Part shown: piece by piece, positions 45,271-55,647 of the stretch
Layout: the number at the start of each line of letters is the position of its first letter
Numbering within the stretch: position 1 is the stretch's first letter
Assembly: GCA_932521025.1 (NCBI GenBank)
Contig: OW051468.1
Span: forward strand, 6,882,064-6,946,063
Length of the DNA stretch: 64,000 nt
Direction: 5' to 3'
Source: Oscheius onirici
Taxonomy: Eukaryota > Nematoda > Chromadorea > Rhabditida > Rhabditidae
Made by a program: the position numbers and the translations under genes
The notes under the pieces: generated by a model
What the model was told of the DNA's origin: nothing
What the model saw: only the letters and a program-made list of their open reading frames with translations
Databases searched by the model: none

Positions 45271-46310
45271 AAAAAAGAAGAAACTTACGCCATCCGGGCG
45301 AAATACAGCTGGCAAGGTATATACTCCAGCACTTGTAGTGCAGAACGCGTCCACTCTCTAAACACACATATTATTTTTGAAAAAAAAAATATTCACCTGT
45401 GCGATGTAGACTGTAAACAAGGCACTTGACATGGTCCTTAAAAATTGTTATTCTTAGGCAGAAATGCTCGGCCTGAGCCAGGGATCTGCGTTCGGAACTG
45501 GCGGTTCCGTCAAGTGCGGTGAAACTTATGCATATAACTTTTTATAGTCAAATTATAGACAAGAAACTATTTTTGCTGGTTCAAAATCGGGCAGAGCCCC
45601 ACCATTTTTCTGATTTTCAGACTTTTTGGCCCTCCGGTTCTGTAGCTAGGGAGTGGGCTGAAAAGTCGCAGGAAAACATTTGGGCGCATCCCGCGGTTGA
45701 ACATTTTAAAGAATCGTGTGAGATAAAAAGTTACAGTAACCGTTTTCTGACTGGGCCAGCAGACCACTTGCTTTTATTTTCACAAGCTATGCGAGTGCTT
45801 CCTCAAGCGCTCCTCAGCGATTCTACCAAGGCCAGAATCTACTGTGGAAAGAAGGGGATTCCAATCCCAGAACTGCGACACAGCGGGATTGTCAAGTCAA
45901 CACTCATGGCTCCACCAGCGATGCTCGTCTCTACAGTGATTCCACCAAGTCAAGCAGCCGTCTAACCGAACAAGAAGACAATTCCAATCAAGGAGATGTC
46001 TTCACGACTCGGTCAGGATGTCACCTCCTGGATGAGAAGAAACTGGGCAGTGGTCGAGACCTGAGAGCGGCGAAGGGTTCCAAGAAACGACCGTTTCTGC
46101 ATGATACCCCTCGATTCCGTCAAAATAAACTGTTGAAACAGCAGACCTGAAAACAATTTTGGGACCAGACCGGTTCGAACGCATATCCCTGGCAGTGATG
46201 AAGATCATCAATTATAATGACAGGAATAAAGGATAAAAAGAAGAATTTTAGGGAAGAATTATCCACAGAATATCAACAAAAAAAATGAGGAAAAAAAGTT
46301 GTTTATTTGT
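45271..46310. other. Open but unidentified region
   Basis: A plus-strand ORF at 45519-45965 and an overlapping longer open frame (about 45800-46149, hydrophilic, without an ATG, ending KLLKQQT) are present. Neither has a recognised motif or clear splice signals. They may be decayed coding or repeat sequence. Confidence 0.35.
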
Positions 46311-47541
46311 ATATGTTGCAGTTCAAATTGAAATGAACTAGTTCAAATTGATTTTTCAATTTGAACTAGTGTAAATTGATTTCGTTTCAGTTCAATTTGA
46401 TTTCAACTAGTTCAAATTGATTTTCATTTCTTTTTTCATTTTCTCGATGATTTCTACGTTTTTATCGTATTTTCGCTCGTTTATTCCCATTTCATTTTCT
46501 TTCTTATGAAAAAGAGACTAAATTTCAAGCATTTTGACACCAAAACGAAATTCAAACTAGGTCCTCAGTACCTGCATCTGCGTTTTCTACGTTTTTACAA
46601 AATTTTTCGGGCGAGTCTGTCTATAATGCTCATTTTCTCGAGTTTTATTCGATTATTTATGCTGTTGGGCCCTCATTCATGTTCTTACAGACGTTTCCAA
46701 TGCCTTTTTTCACAGTTTTCTTGCTGTTGTACGATTTTCAACGCCCCAGTCTTTATTCTTTTAGCTTTTTTTCATTTTCTATACTTTAGGCAACAAGATG
46801 ACGTCTAAATCTGCAACCAAAGCTGATGAACGCCTAGAAGACGACGAGAACCGATCCAATGAAGCCGAGGAACAAAGCAATTCGGTTAGTCAAATGTTGT
46901 TTTATTTTTATCTTGTTTTCAGAACTTAAAACTGCCAGAAGAAGATCGAAAAGCGACTAATACGAGTCGACAAGGGCTGCAAGAAATGCAGATGGAGCAA
47001 AAATGAACGCAGCGGTCTTCGACAAATGTGAGAGTCTCTACTTTTCCTTCAATTCTCTTCGTTTCTGCTATAGACGAACGAGGACGCTCCAATGTTTCGT
47101 CTGATCCGAGTCGACTGTTCTGATGAGAAGGATTGTTTTTATGGGTTAGTCTCTACGAAATTTTTGTACAAAGTATTGTCTAGGATTGGTACGAAGAACG
47201 GAATTCTGCCCAATTGGTTTTCAAGAAACCAACTGAAGCCGAAGATTCAATTACTGGTAGCCAAGGAGTAACACGCTGTTCCTGTTCTACATTATGCGAC
47301 ACGAAGAAGTGCTCCTGCCAAAGAAACAATCTTCGTTTTGTTGCTGCTTATCGTTGTTGATATTTTTTGTTGTTTTCAATAAAATTTCTCCTTCAAACAA
47401 AACGTGTAAGATTCCGTCAGAAGTCGTTTTGGAGTCAAAATGCTCGAAAACTTGAGATTTTAGAAGAAAAAAATAAAAATTTACAAAAAATATTGTAAAA
47501 AAATGAATAAAAAGGTTTTTCAATTTGAACTGCAACATATA
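46311..47541. mobile_element. 1.23-kb segment bounded by 24-bp inverted repeats, with decayed coding sequence
   Basis: TATATGTTGCAGTTCAAATT (continuing GAAA) at the left is the reverse complement of the right end at 47518-47541. AT-rich repeats of GTTCAAATTGA follow the left end. Inside are spliced-looking pieces: MTSKSATKADERLEDDENRS at about 46799, CSDEKDCFYG + IGTKNGILPNWFSRNQLKP, and, in another frame, a Cys-rich CSCSTLCDTKKCSC. The last two resemble the C-terminus of integrase-type transposon proteins. The frames do not join cleanly. Confidence 0.55.
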
Positions 47542-47781
47542 TATCTAAATTGAAAACTCGAGTTTTCAGAGGAGAGAATTTCGGACCCTCGTCCGTAAAC
47601 ATTACACTATTTAAAATTGAAATTTTTCTCATAGTTTGGTAATCTTATCCGTCTGAAACTTCCGAAAAACATTTAGCAGTTTCAGAATGATCCGTATTCT
47701 TCTTGTTCCGGCTGTGAACCTCGTTCTCCATATCTCTATACAGCGTCAAAAAGAGCCAATTTTGCTCAATCCTGCTGCTCA

Positions 47782-48153
47782 ATGGAACTAAATATATTCA
47801 GATGGGCTGTGACTGTCCCTCTTCTGACCCTCGTCTGCATTGTCTACAGTCTGATGAGGGAAAGTATCCCGCTGAAGATGGACGATGGATACGTCTACCC
47901 GATATGGGTCGAAGCAGTCGGATGGGTTTTCAATATCGGCCCGATCCTCTGTGTGCCCATCGGCTTCATTCTGGCAGTCATCGACTTCCGCAAACGAGGC
48001 ATCAATCTAGGCTATCTCTTCCGTCCGACCAACAATCTGCCCTCTTACAAGAACTACTACGAGCGGAAGAGCATTCCGCCGCCGGAGGGAGAAGACAGTG
48101 TCTCGGAAAGTCAGTCTTTCGTCACCACTTCCTATAAAATTTCGTCCTTGTAA
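47782..48153 (+). pseudogene. Orphan C-terminal exon of an SLC6 neurotransmitter transporter
   Basis: Encodes the last two membrane helices and tail of a sodium:neurotransmitter symporter: RWAVTVPLLTLVCIVYSLM, YPIWVEAVGWVFNIGPILCV, PIGFILAVIDFRKRG, and a tail ending TSYKISSL. An acceptor-like ATATTCAG precedes the homologous part. No upstream SLC6 exon was found; the preceding sequence is transposon-derived. It therefore appears to be a 3' gene fragment. The frame is intact over about 115 residues, so the loss is recent or the exon is used in another transcript. Confidence 0.7.
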
Positions 48154-48494
48154 TTCGAGAAATAAACGATGTTCTTTTTTCACTGTTATTTTTCTTCGAC
48201 TCTTCAATAACAGTAGAAAAGAGCCGGTATGCTAGAATTGAAGTGTTTGAAGAAGATTTGTAGAACAACATCGTCACCTTTTCGAGAAACATCCCACCGT
48301 TTGAGAAAAAATTAGACAAGTTCGGGCTCAGAAGATCAGCCGTTGACGCTAACCCAGGAACTTCTTGTGACATCACAGCCTCCTCTAACAACCTATTGAT
48401 TTTCTAGTAAGCTATTGATTTTCTGCAACAGAAAAGCTATAAAAGGCGCACATCTATAATTCTCATCTATTCGACTTGTCTAGGAAACTATCTG

Positions 48495-51400
48495 ATGGAT
48501 CGGAACTCGACACGACGACCCGACGAGTTTCCACTTACAGAAGACTTCTATACTACTAGTGCTGTTCACATTCTCAAAGTTATCAACTTTTGTTCTGTAA
48601 ACAGCTTCTGGTTTCAGCTCAGCGATAAAGAGTTCCAAGAAAGACATGAGTCTCTTTTGGCCTCTTTGAGGAATGTTTATTATTCTGAGCGAAACTGGGA
48701 CGACGCCTTGGAAGAACAGTTCGTCCAAACTGTAGAGAAGAGAAGCCGATTTTCTCTACCACTTCCGGCTCCCATTTCAATGAATGGTTTCACCGACCGG
48801 GACTTCCTAGCCGTCTTTTCGAAGGTTTGATTAAGCTAGAGACGGAAATATTGGCTGTTCAGATGCATCGACGTGCCTTCGCACGTTCTTTCCGTCTTTG
48901 TAAAGCCGTCAACGAATATTTGAACACGGATCTGACCAGATTTAGTGTTCGAGTCATGGTCGGATACATCCAAAGAGATTGGAGTCAATGGTTCGCTCAA
49001 AATGTTGACCCTGTGAGTTTTATGGTGCTTAAAGAAAGCCTTCGGCTATGCCATAATGCCATAACCGCTGCAGGATCAATTGGCATAGGTCCCGTCACGA
49101 TCTTGTCCCCAAAGTGCATATTTTGCATTTTTTGACGCTTTGCACCCGTTTTATCGTTTTCAAACCATGTTTAAACGATTCCGCATCAAATTTTACACCA
49201 GTTATGTCTATTCCGACATCAAAATTGACGTGCTTTGCAAAGAACAGAAACGCTGTTTTCGCCTTTTCCTTCCAGGTTCATAGAAACCATTCTATTACCT
49301 TCATTCTGCTTTGTCTGACTCATCAATATTCTTTCGGTCCTTCCTCATTTTAGGAGGCCGGGAACGAATGCCTATCCTTAAAGCGTGTGTCCGGCTTCGA
49401 AAAATCGCTGCGAAACCAATTGCACAGGTTCCGTCACGATTACAGCTGGTCCCGACACGATCTCATCCCAAATTTTTTTATTTTCGCATTATCGACGTTT
49501 CACACTCGCTTCTTTGGTTTTCAAACCATGTTTAATCGATTCGGCATCAGATTTTACATCAGATAAGTATATTCCGAAAGCAAAAATCTAATAAAACTGG
49601 AAGGAAAAGACGAAAACAGCGTTTCTGTTTTTCCTATTTTGTTCTTTGCTAAGCACAGCAATTTTGATGTCGGAATAGACGTAACTGGTGTAAAATTTGA
49701 TGCGGAATCGATTAAAGATAGTTTGAAAACAATAAAACGAGTGCAAGGAGTCGAAAAATGCAAAATATGCACTTTGGGGACAAGATCGTGACGGGACCTA
49801 TGCCAATTGGTCCCGCAGCGGTTGCACCTCTTTACCCGATCCCGGATCCTTCCTTTAAACATGGTTTGGAAACAATAAAACGAGTGTAAAACGTCGAAAA
49901 CGCGAAAATAAACTTTTTGGGATGAGATCGCGTCGGGACCCGCTGTCATCGTGACGCGTCCAAACCATCAAATATTACATCAGATACATACAGTTAACTG
50001 TCGATATAGTAGATACGTGTTTTGTACGAAAAAATTCTACTATTTGGTGAGTTCTACTTAATCGAGAGCCTAGAAAAAAATTGCTCTAAATGACCCCAAA
50101 ATGCTTATATTTTGATTATTTTCATAGTTTTATGATATTAAGCTTTATTTCTGATAGGAAAACAATCGGAAAACTTTGAAAAAAATCAACAATTTCACTT
50201 CGACGGCTTCGCTTCAAGCGTAAAGTCTCAAATGACTCGAATGACTTGTAATAGGAACAGATGTGGTGGTCACAGGATTCGCCGTTTGAGTAGTAGATAT
50301 CATTGGAGCCTCTGTCTGTATTGGCAGCCCTGTAGTCGGTGAGTCTGTAGAAACAGTTGCTGTACTCTCGACGGTCACTGTAGATGACTTTTTTGTGAGT
50401 ACTGTAGTTGAAGAAACCGCTTCAGTTGGTCATCCTCTCTTATTAAAACGCTAAGGTCGCCCGAAGTGTATTTCGAACTTTTCAACCCCTTTACTCTAAT
50501 TGAGGATAAGGAGGAGAGCTTTGTGCGCAAATTAGTTTTTAACATGTAGCGACAGGAAAAGCAAGTGCGCGAAGCATAAAAGTACCCAAAATTACGTTTA
50601 TACTATATCGAGGGGGAAAATCAACTGAATTCTACTGCTTGTGCCAAATTTTTTTTATACATTATCAAATATCGAGAGTCAGAAAACACTGAAAACGTGG
50701 TTTTTTTCGTTTTTTTTTCGCACAAAATTTGTCTACTATTTCGTGAATTCTACTATATCGGGTATCTACTATATCGAGAGTTGACTGTACATTCCGATAA
50801 CAAAAATCTAGCAAAACCGGAAGGAAAATGGGAAAACAGCATTTCTGTTCTTTCCTATTTTTTTTCTTTCCTAGGCACAATAATTTTGACGTCGGAATAG
50901 ACGTAACTAGTGTAAAATTTGATGCCGAATCGAATAAACTTGGTTCGCATACGATAAAACGAGTGTAAGGCGTAGAAAAATGCGAAATATGCAAGATCGT
51001 GACGGGACCAAGGCCAAATGGTCCCGCAGCGGTTTTGGCATTTTTTGGCATAGCCGAAGGATTCCTTTAACAACAATTCAAACGTTAATTCCAGAATTTG
51101 GAAAGACTCGTGTTTGTCGCAGAATATCTCCATATTTATAGAGAAGTTAGGAAGAATATAGACGATCGCACGTCCATTCTTCCATTCTCCTTTATGTTTA
51201 GGGGAGAACACTATATGTTCGATCATTGGAATGGGATAGATGCCGTTGATTTGTTGAATAGGATGAAGTATCCGTTCATGAATTTCAAGATCATACTGAA
51301 AACCCTTGACAGAAACGTAAGACTGTCTTTCAAGCCATGGATGGCAAACGCTGAATTAATGCAATTTGGAGAAGTCGACACGGACAACAATTGGCACATA

Positions 51401-52072
51401 GTTGAGCCTATGGTACAATTGTCAGGAGATCATTAAGTGACCAAATTCAGAGACCTTGCCATCTTTTCGTGTATATCCTGCCCGATGTACCATTATCCGA
51501 ACTATTGAATTCCGCAGAGCGAATTGACCTGGTGAACGGTCCGTACGACGTAATCGTAGAACTGATAGAGGTAATTGACTTTCATTATTGTCATTCCTTA
51601 TATGCGACTTCGGGAGCAAAATATGTCTGATTAAATTTGTTTCAGTCAGTCTAAAAACGTTCCGTTGCAGAAATGGAAATCAGAAAACTGGTCGTACAAG
51701 GCTACAGAATTTATGGGTAGGTACGACCCAAGACGAGAACCACCTCCAATACTAAAAGACTGCTTGTACTATGAGGTGAAAGACTGGCGCAATGATCCGC
51801 ACCGACTAATATTCGTGCCAGGTCAAGACAACAATTTCATGGTTTTTGTTTGGAGTCGTTTCGACAGTAACAGCAGCCAGTTTTGGATGTATTTGAACAT
51901 TCAAACACTGCCAGACATGTTCCGTTTGGAACATATCTATATCGGAGCTACACCATTCGATTATTCTTCCTATTCCGGCACTCCTGAGCTTGCCTTTGAT
52001 GTTCAGGCATTCTGTAACCTTATTTCTATTTACGGTTCGATTGAAAACCACACATACTGCCATAGTCTGTAA
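48495..52072 (+). CDS. Uncharacterised protein, copy A of an inverted paralogous pair
   Basis: Exons join in phase: MDRNSTRRPDEFPLTEDFYT..., LSDKEFQERHESLLASLRNV, SMNGFTDRDFLAVFSK, then (38-bp intron) MHRRAFARSFRLCKAVNEYL and GYIQRDWSQWFAQNVDP. After a roughly 2.07-kb intron come NLERLVFVAEYLHIYREV, RTSILPFSFMF, DAVDLLNRMKYPFMNF, GEVDTDNNWHIVEPM, RPCHLFVYILPDVPLSELLN, GPYDVIVELIE and a last exon (KWKSENWSYKATEFMGRYDP...HIYIGATPFDYSSYSGT) ending at 52072. No signal peptide, membrane segment or known domain. Copy B on the opposite strand is about half identical in the second part. All exons are open, so this copy may be functional. Confidence 0.72.
49033..51066. mobile_element. Composite TTAA-flanked insertion in an intron of copy A
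   Basis: Flanked by TTAA (49029-49032, 51067-51070). The outer ends are AGAAAGCCTTCGGCTATGCC and the reverse complement of AGGAATCCTTCGGCTATGCC. Inside are further halves of the same foldback family (for example about 49384-49854) and a separate TA-flanked element at 49991-50787. Removing it leaves a 44-bp intron that aligns to the 41-bp intron of copy B. Confidence 0.82.
49991..50787. mobile_element. TA-flanked element carrying a Thr/Ser-rich coding fragment
   Basis: The ends CAGTTAACTGTCGATATAGT and, reversed, CAGTCAACTCTCGATATAGT are flanked by TA (49989-49990, 50788-50789). It sits inside the TTAA-type composite. On the minus strand, about 50216-50436 is open for some 70 residues of mucin-like composition (TEAVSSTTVLTKKSSTVTVE, TTSVPITSHS). 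No transposase seen. Position 50490-50580 matches 56283-56375 in inverted orientation. Confidence 0.8.
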
Positions 52073-52702
52073 AAGTAGCTACTGAGAATAATTAGTCCTT
52101 TAAATTTGGAACAAAAATGTTGGGTCCCGACACGAGTATGACTAAATCTAAAAATTTATAAATTTAAAGGACTAATTATTCTCAGTAGCTACTTTACAGA
52201 CTATAACTTGTTATTCCCTTCATCAATAAATTTTGATATTATAAGGTTTGTAACCGCCTTATCAGGGCTAATGTTACCGACGCTCCTAAGCCCATTTCAT
52301 ATATTCCGTCGCCCGAAATCCGTTTCTGTTTGGGAACTACCGCAGAAGCAAAGTCCTGTTACATGCTCTATATAGATCCACCAGCCGTCTATGACGGCTG
52401 TCTCCGCTCTTTTGTTTTAGAGCTACGTCTAGAAGTAGCTCCGCGGGGCTCAGTGTCCAACAGAAGTTTGTCCAAGTCTTGGATTACACTTTTCCTTGAC
52501 AGGCTCTGTCATTTCGTGCATTGGCCGCGTGCTTGGATTCGCTATTGCTCTCTAGTACAAAGACGAATTGTCTCTAGTACGAGCACGAGCGAGCAGCTTT
52601 CAAATTCTAGCCAGGCGAGCGAGCTGCTCTCGAGCAACGAGCACGCCCAAAAACACATTGCAGCCGGTTTTAGTGTAAAAACCGTGGAAAAAGACATAGT
52701 TT

Positions 52703-53225
52703 GGTTCATAGAAACCATTCTATTACCTTCATTCTTGTTGACCCTGTGAGTTTTATGGTGCTTAAAGAAAGCCTTCGGCTATGCCATAATGCCATAACCG
52801 CTGCAGGATCAATTGGCATTGGTCCCGTCACGATCTTGCATATTTTTTATTTTTTGACGCTTTGCACCCGTTTTATCGTTTTCAAACCATGTTTAAACGA
52901 TTCCGCATCAAATTTTACACCAGTTATGTCTATTCCGACATCAAAATTGCTGTGCTTAGCAAAGAACAAAATAGGAAAAAACAGAAACGCTGTTTTCGTC
53001 TTTTCCTTCCAATTTTATTAAATTTTTGCTTTCGGAATATACTTATCTGATGTAAAATCTGATGCCGAATCGATTAAACATGGTTTGGAAACCAAAAAAC
53101 GAGTGTAAAACATCGAAAATGCGAAAATAAAAAATTTGGGATGAGATCGTGTCGAGACCAGCTGTAATCGTGACGGAATCTGTGTAATTGGTTTCGCAGC
53201 GATTTTTCGAAGCCGGACACACACT
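52703..53225. mobile_element. Second TTAA-type foldback with transduced copy-A sequence
   Basis: The TTAA-flanked element is 52766-53225 (TTAA at 52762-52765 and 53226-53229). The 27 bp before it (TGTTGACCCTGTGAGTTTTA and on, from 52736) duplicate the exon end and intron start of copy A at 49003. The 33 bp before that (52703-52735) duplicate 49275-49307. Confidence 0.8.
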
Positions 53226-53971
53226 TTAAACTCTTTGTAAAGAACTGTCTCATTTATACCAGTGGTCATTCTCTGTTCTAGACAAAACAAAGGAGGATTC
53301 TGTTGTACTAGAAAACTTTTCTCTTTGAAAGAAACGCATGAAACCCTCCTAGAAATCCGATGACGGCTAATAACGTACAACAAGGAAGAAGATTTATTGA
53401 TAAAGGAACAGACTGTTAATAATAAGAGTGTTCGTGACTTTCGATTGAGCCGTAAAGAAGGGCACGAAATGCACGAGGGTCAAGGGGCTGTTCAGGATCA
53501 CCGGAATAGACAGAGTAATCGAATGGAGTAGCCCCGATATAAATATCTTCCAAAACGAACATGTCAGACAATGTTCGAATGTTAACATAAATTTCGAAAC
53601 TACTACTATAGCCTTCTGCTTCTGCGCAGGACCAAACATAAACCATGAAAGTATTGGTTACACCGGGAACGAAGATTAGGCGATATTCAGTTTCTCGCCA
53701 GTCTTTCAGCTCGTATGATAGAAAGTCTGCTAGCATTGGAGGTGGATTTCGGTTAGGATCATAGCTTCCGCCAATCCCTGTTGCCTTGTACGGCCAAGTT
53801 CCTGCTTGCCACGTCTGTAAACGGAATGTTTGAAACTGTTTTTGATAAAAGCGTGAACTGACAAAATAAAGTGAACCTGTTGAAGACAGTTACCTGGATT
53901 AGATCCACAACCATGTCGTATGGGAACTCACCCAGATCGACATATTCTGCTGAATGAATTTTTTTTTAATA

Positions 53972-54629
53972 TAGTCCGCTGCAAAAGTTTTGGTACATAG
54001 GGTGTACGATTGTGAAATTCGCTTTAAAATATTACAGAGCCTTGTAGAGATTCAAAAGCTCTTTCCAACACATTTTGAAATTTAGAAAATTTTCCAAAAA
54101 CCGCCGAGTTATGATAGGTTCAATGCGGACAGACAGTGGTGTTTACAGCCAAACTGTGCCAAACTGTCTATTTCAATGATTGTTTTTATTTGCTTTGGTG
54201 AGTAGAATGTGTAAGAAGTGATTAGCCATCAGCAGGAGTGAGTTTGAACACAATTGAATTTGATTGGATCAATCAGTATACAAGTTTGCCGCTTGAACAG
54301 TAACGAAAAAAATATGGCTCAAAGTGGAAATTCTGATAATCTTATTGATGTATCTGCAAAGAGAGTTTACTAAGCAAGTCTGGAAACTCATTTTTATGCC
54401 GATGCTGCGAAGAAAAATGTCGGTATTTGAGCGATTTGATAGGTGTACCAATACTTTTGACGCGGGTGTTTTTGAAATTTCGACCTAACTTTTTAAATTC
54501 TGTTCCTTTTTGGCTCAAATTTCGATAGAGTCATTGCTATCGGAATAGATGTTGGCTACTATGATTTCAGCCCGATTGAGTTTTGCTTTCCTATAAATCC
54601 GGGTGTACCAAAACTTTTGCAGCGGACTA
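53972..54629. mobile_element. Mariner-like MITE inside an exon of copy B
   Basis: The ends TAGTCCGCTGCAAAAGTTTT (continuing GGTACA) and their reverse complement are flanked by TA. On the minus strand the host exon reads MPDAPLSE before the element and AEYVDLGEFPYDMVV after it. No transposase is recognisable in the interior. Confidence 0.88.
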
Positions 54630-55060
54630 TACTTCAGATAATGGCGCATCCGGCATGATGTAGGCTGAGAGACTTTGGGGTTTCTGGAAAGGTTTTTACA
54701 CAATCTAATAATCACTTACCAAATGCTGAACAATATGCCAATTGTTGTCCGTGTCCACTTCCCCGAATTAAATTGATTCAGTGTTAACCATCCATGGCTT
54801 GTAATGCAGTCTCACATCTTCGTCGTACAGTTCCAGTCTGACGTTTAGATTCACGAAAGGCCACTTCATCCTATTCAAGAGATCAACAGCGTCTACCCCA
54901 TTCCAATTCTCAAGCGGTCCATCTCTCTTCAACATGAAGGAAAAGGGAAGAATGGACGTGCGATCTTCTATATCTTTCGTAACCTCAAACTCGCAGAGAT
55001 ATTCTGAGATAAACACGAGTTTTTCCAAATTCTGGAATTAGCATTTGAATTGATGAGCAG

Positions 55061-55473
55061 CATAAAACTCACAGGGTCAACATTTTGAGCGAACCATTGA
55101 CTCCAATCTCTTTGGATGTATCCGACCATGACTCGAACACTAAATCTGGTCAGATCCGTGTTCAAATATTCGTTGACGGCTTTACAAAGACGGAAAGAAC
55201 GTGCGAAGGCACGTCGATGCATCTGAACAGCCAATATTTCCGTCTCTAGCTTAATCAAACCTTCGAAAAGACGGCTAGGAAGTCCCGGTCGGTGAAACCA
55301 TTCATTGAAATGGGAGCCGGAAGTGGTAGAGAAAATCGGCTTCTCTTCTCTACAGTTTGGACGAACTGTTCTTCCAAGGCGTCGTCCCAGTTTCGCTCAG
55401 AATAATAAACATTCCTCAAAGAGGCCAAAAGAGACTCATGTCTTTCTTGGAACTCTTTATCGCTGAGCTGAAA
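55061..55473. repeat. 413-bp block identical, inverted, to 48612-49024
   Basis: Read base by base, this block is the exact reverse complement of 48612-49024. It covers two exons, the 38-bp intron between them, the last 6 bases of the intron before and the first bases of the intron after. Flanking intron sequences are unrelated or diverged. Confidence 0.9.
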
Positions 55474-55647
55474 AGTACGAGTTCTTCATGGAACAAACAG
55501 ATGACGAAGAGTATGTGACATTCATTGCCTTCACAAATGAACTAACCTTGAGAATATGAACAGGACTATACGTTATAACGTCCTCAGTAAGTGTTATAAC
55601 GTCCTCAGTAAGTCGTTCGGTCGCCGCGTCGTGTTCCGATCCTCCAT

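Larger units (their letters stand above)
53416..55647 (-). pseudogene. Copy B of the inverted pair, disrupted
   Basis: Homologous to copy A exon by exon, but broken. Exon 1 (ATG at 55647) lacks 7 bp present in A and carries a 21-bp tandem duplication (55572-55592, 55593-55613), so its frame does not reach the next exon. The Gln codon aligned to A's MQFGEVD is TAA (54768-54770). The exon matching A's LPDVPLSELLN is split by a 658-bp element, and the flanking A-run is one base out of frame. Downstream exons (PYDMVVDLIQ; MLADFLSYELKDWRETEYRL; DIYIGATPFDYSVYSG) remain open, so the decay is recent. Confidence 0.85.

Noticed and set aside
46320..46440. CRISPR-like array
   Set aside because: The repeats (GTTCAAATTGA variants) are AT-rich, irregular and palindromic, without unique spacers, in a eukaryotic genome.
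52330..52749. 139-residue ORF after copy A
   Set aside because: Composed of repeat fragments (hairpin motif, GAGC-rich tract, duplicated element edge); not a credible gene.
53955..54640. The MITE in copy B acting as a new intron
   Set aside because: A GT donor is created but no acceptor gives the right frame, and a nonsense codon lies in the preceding exon.
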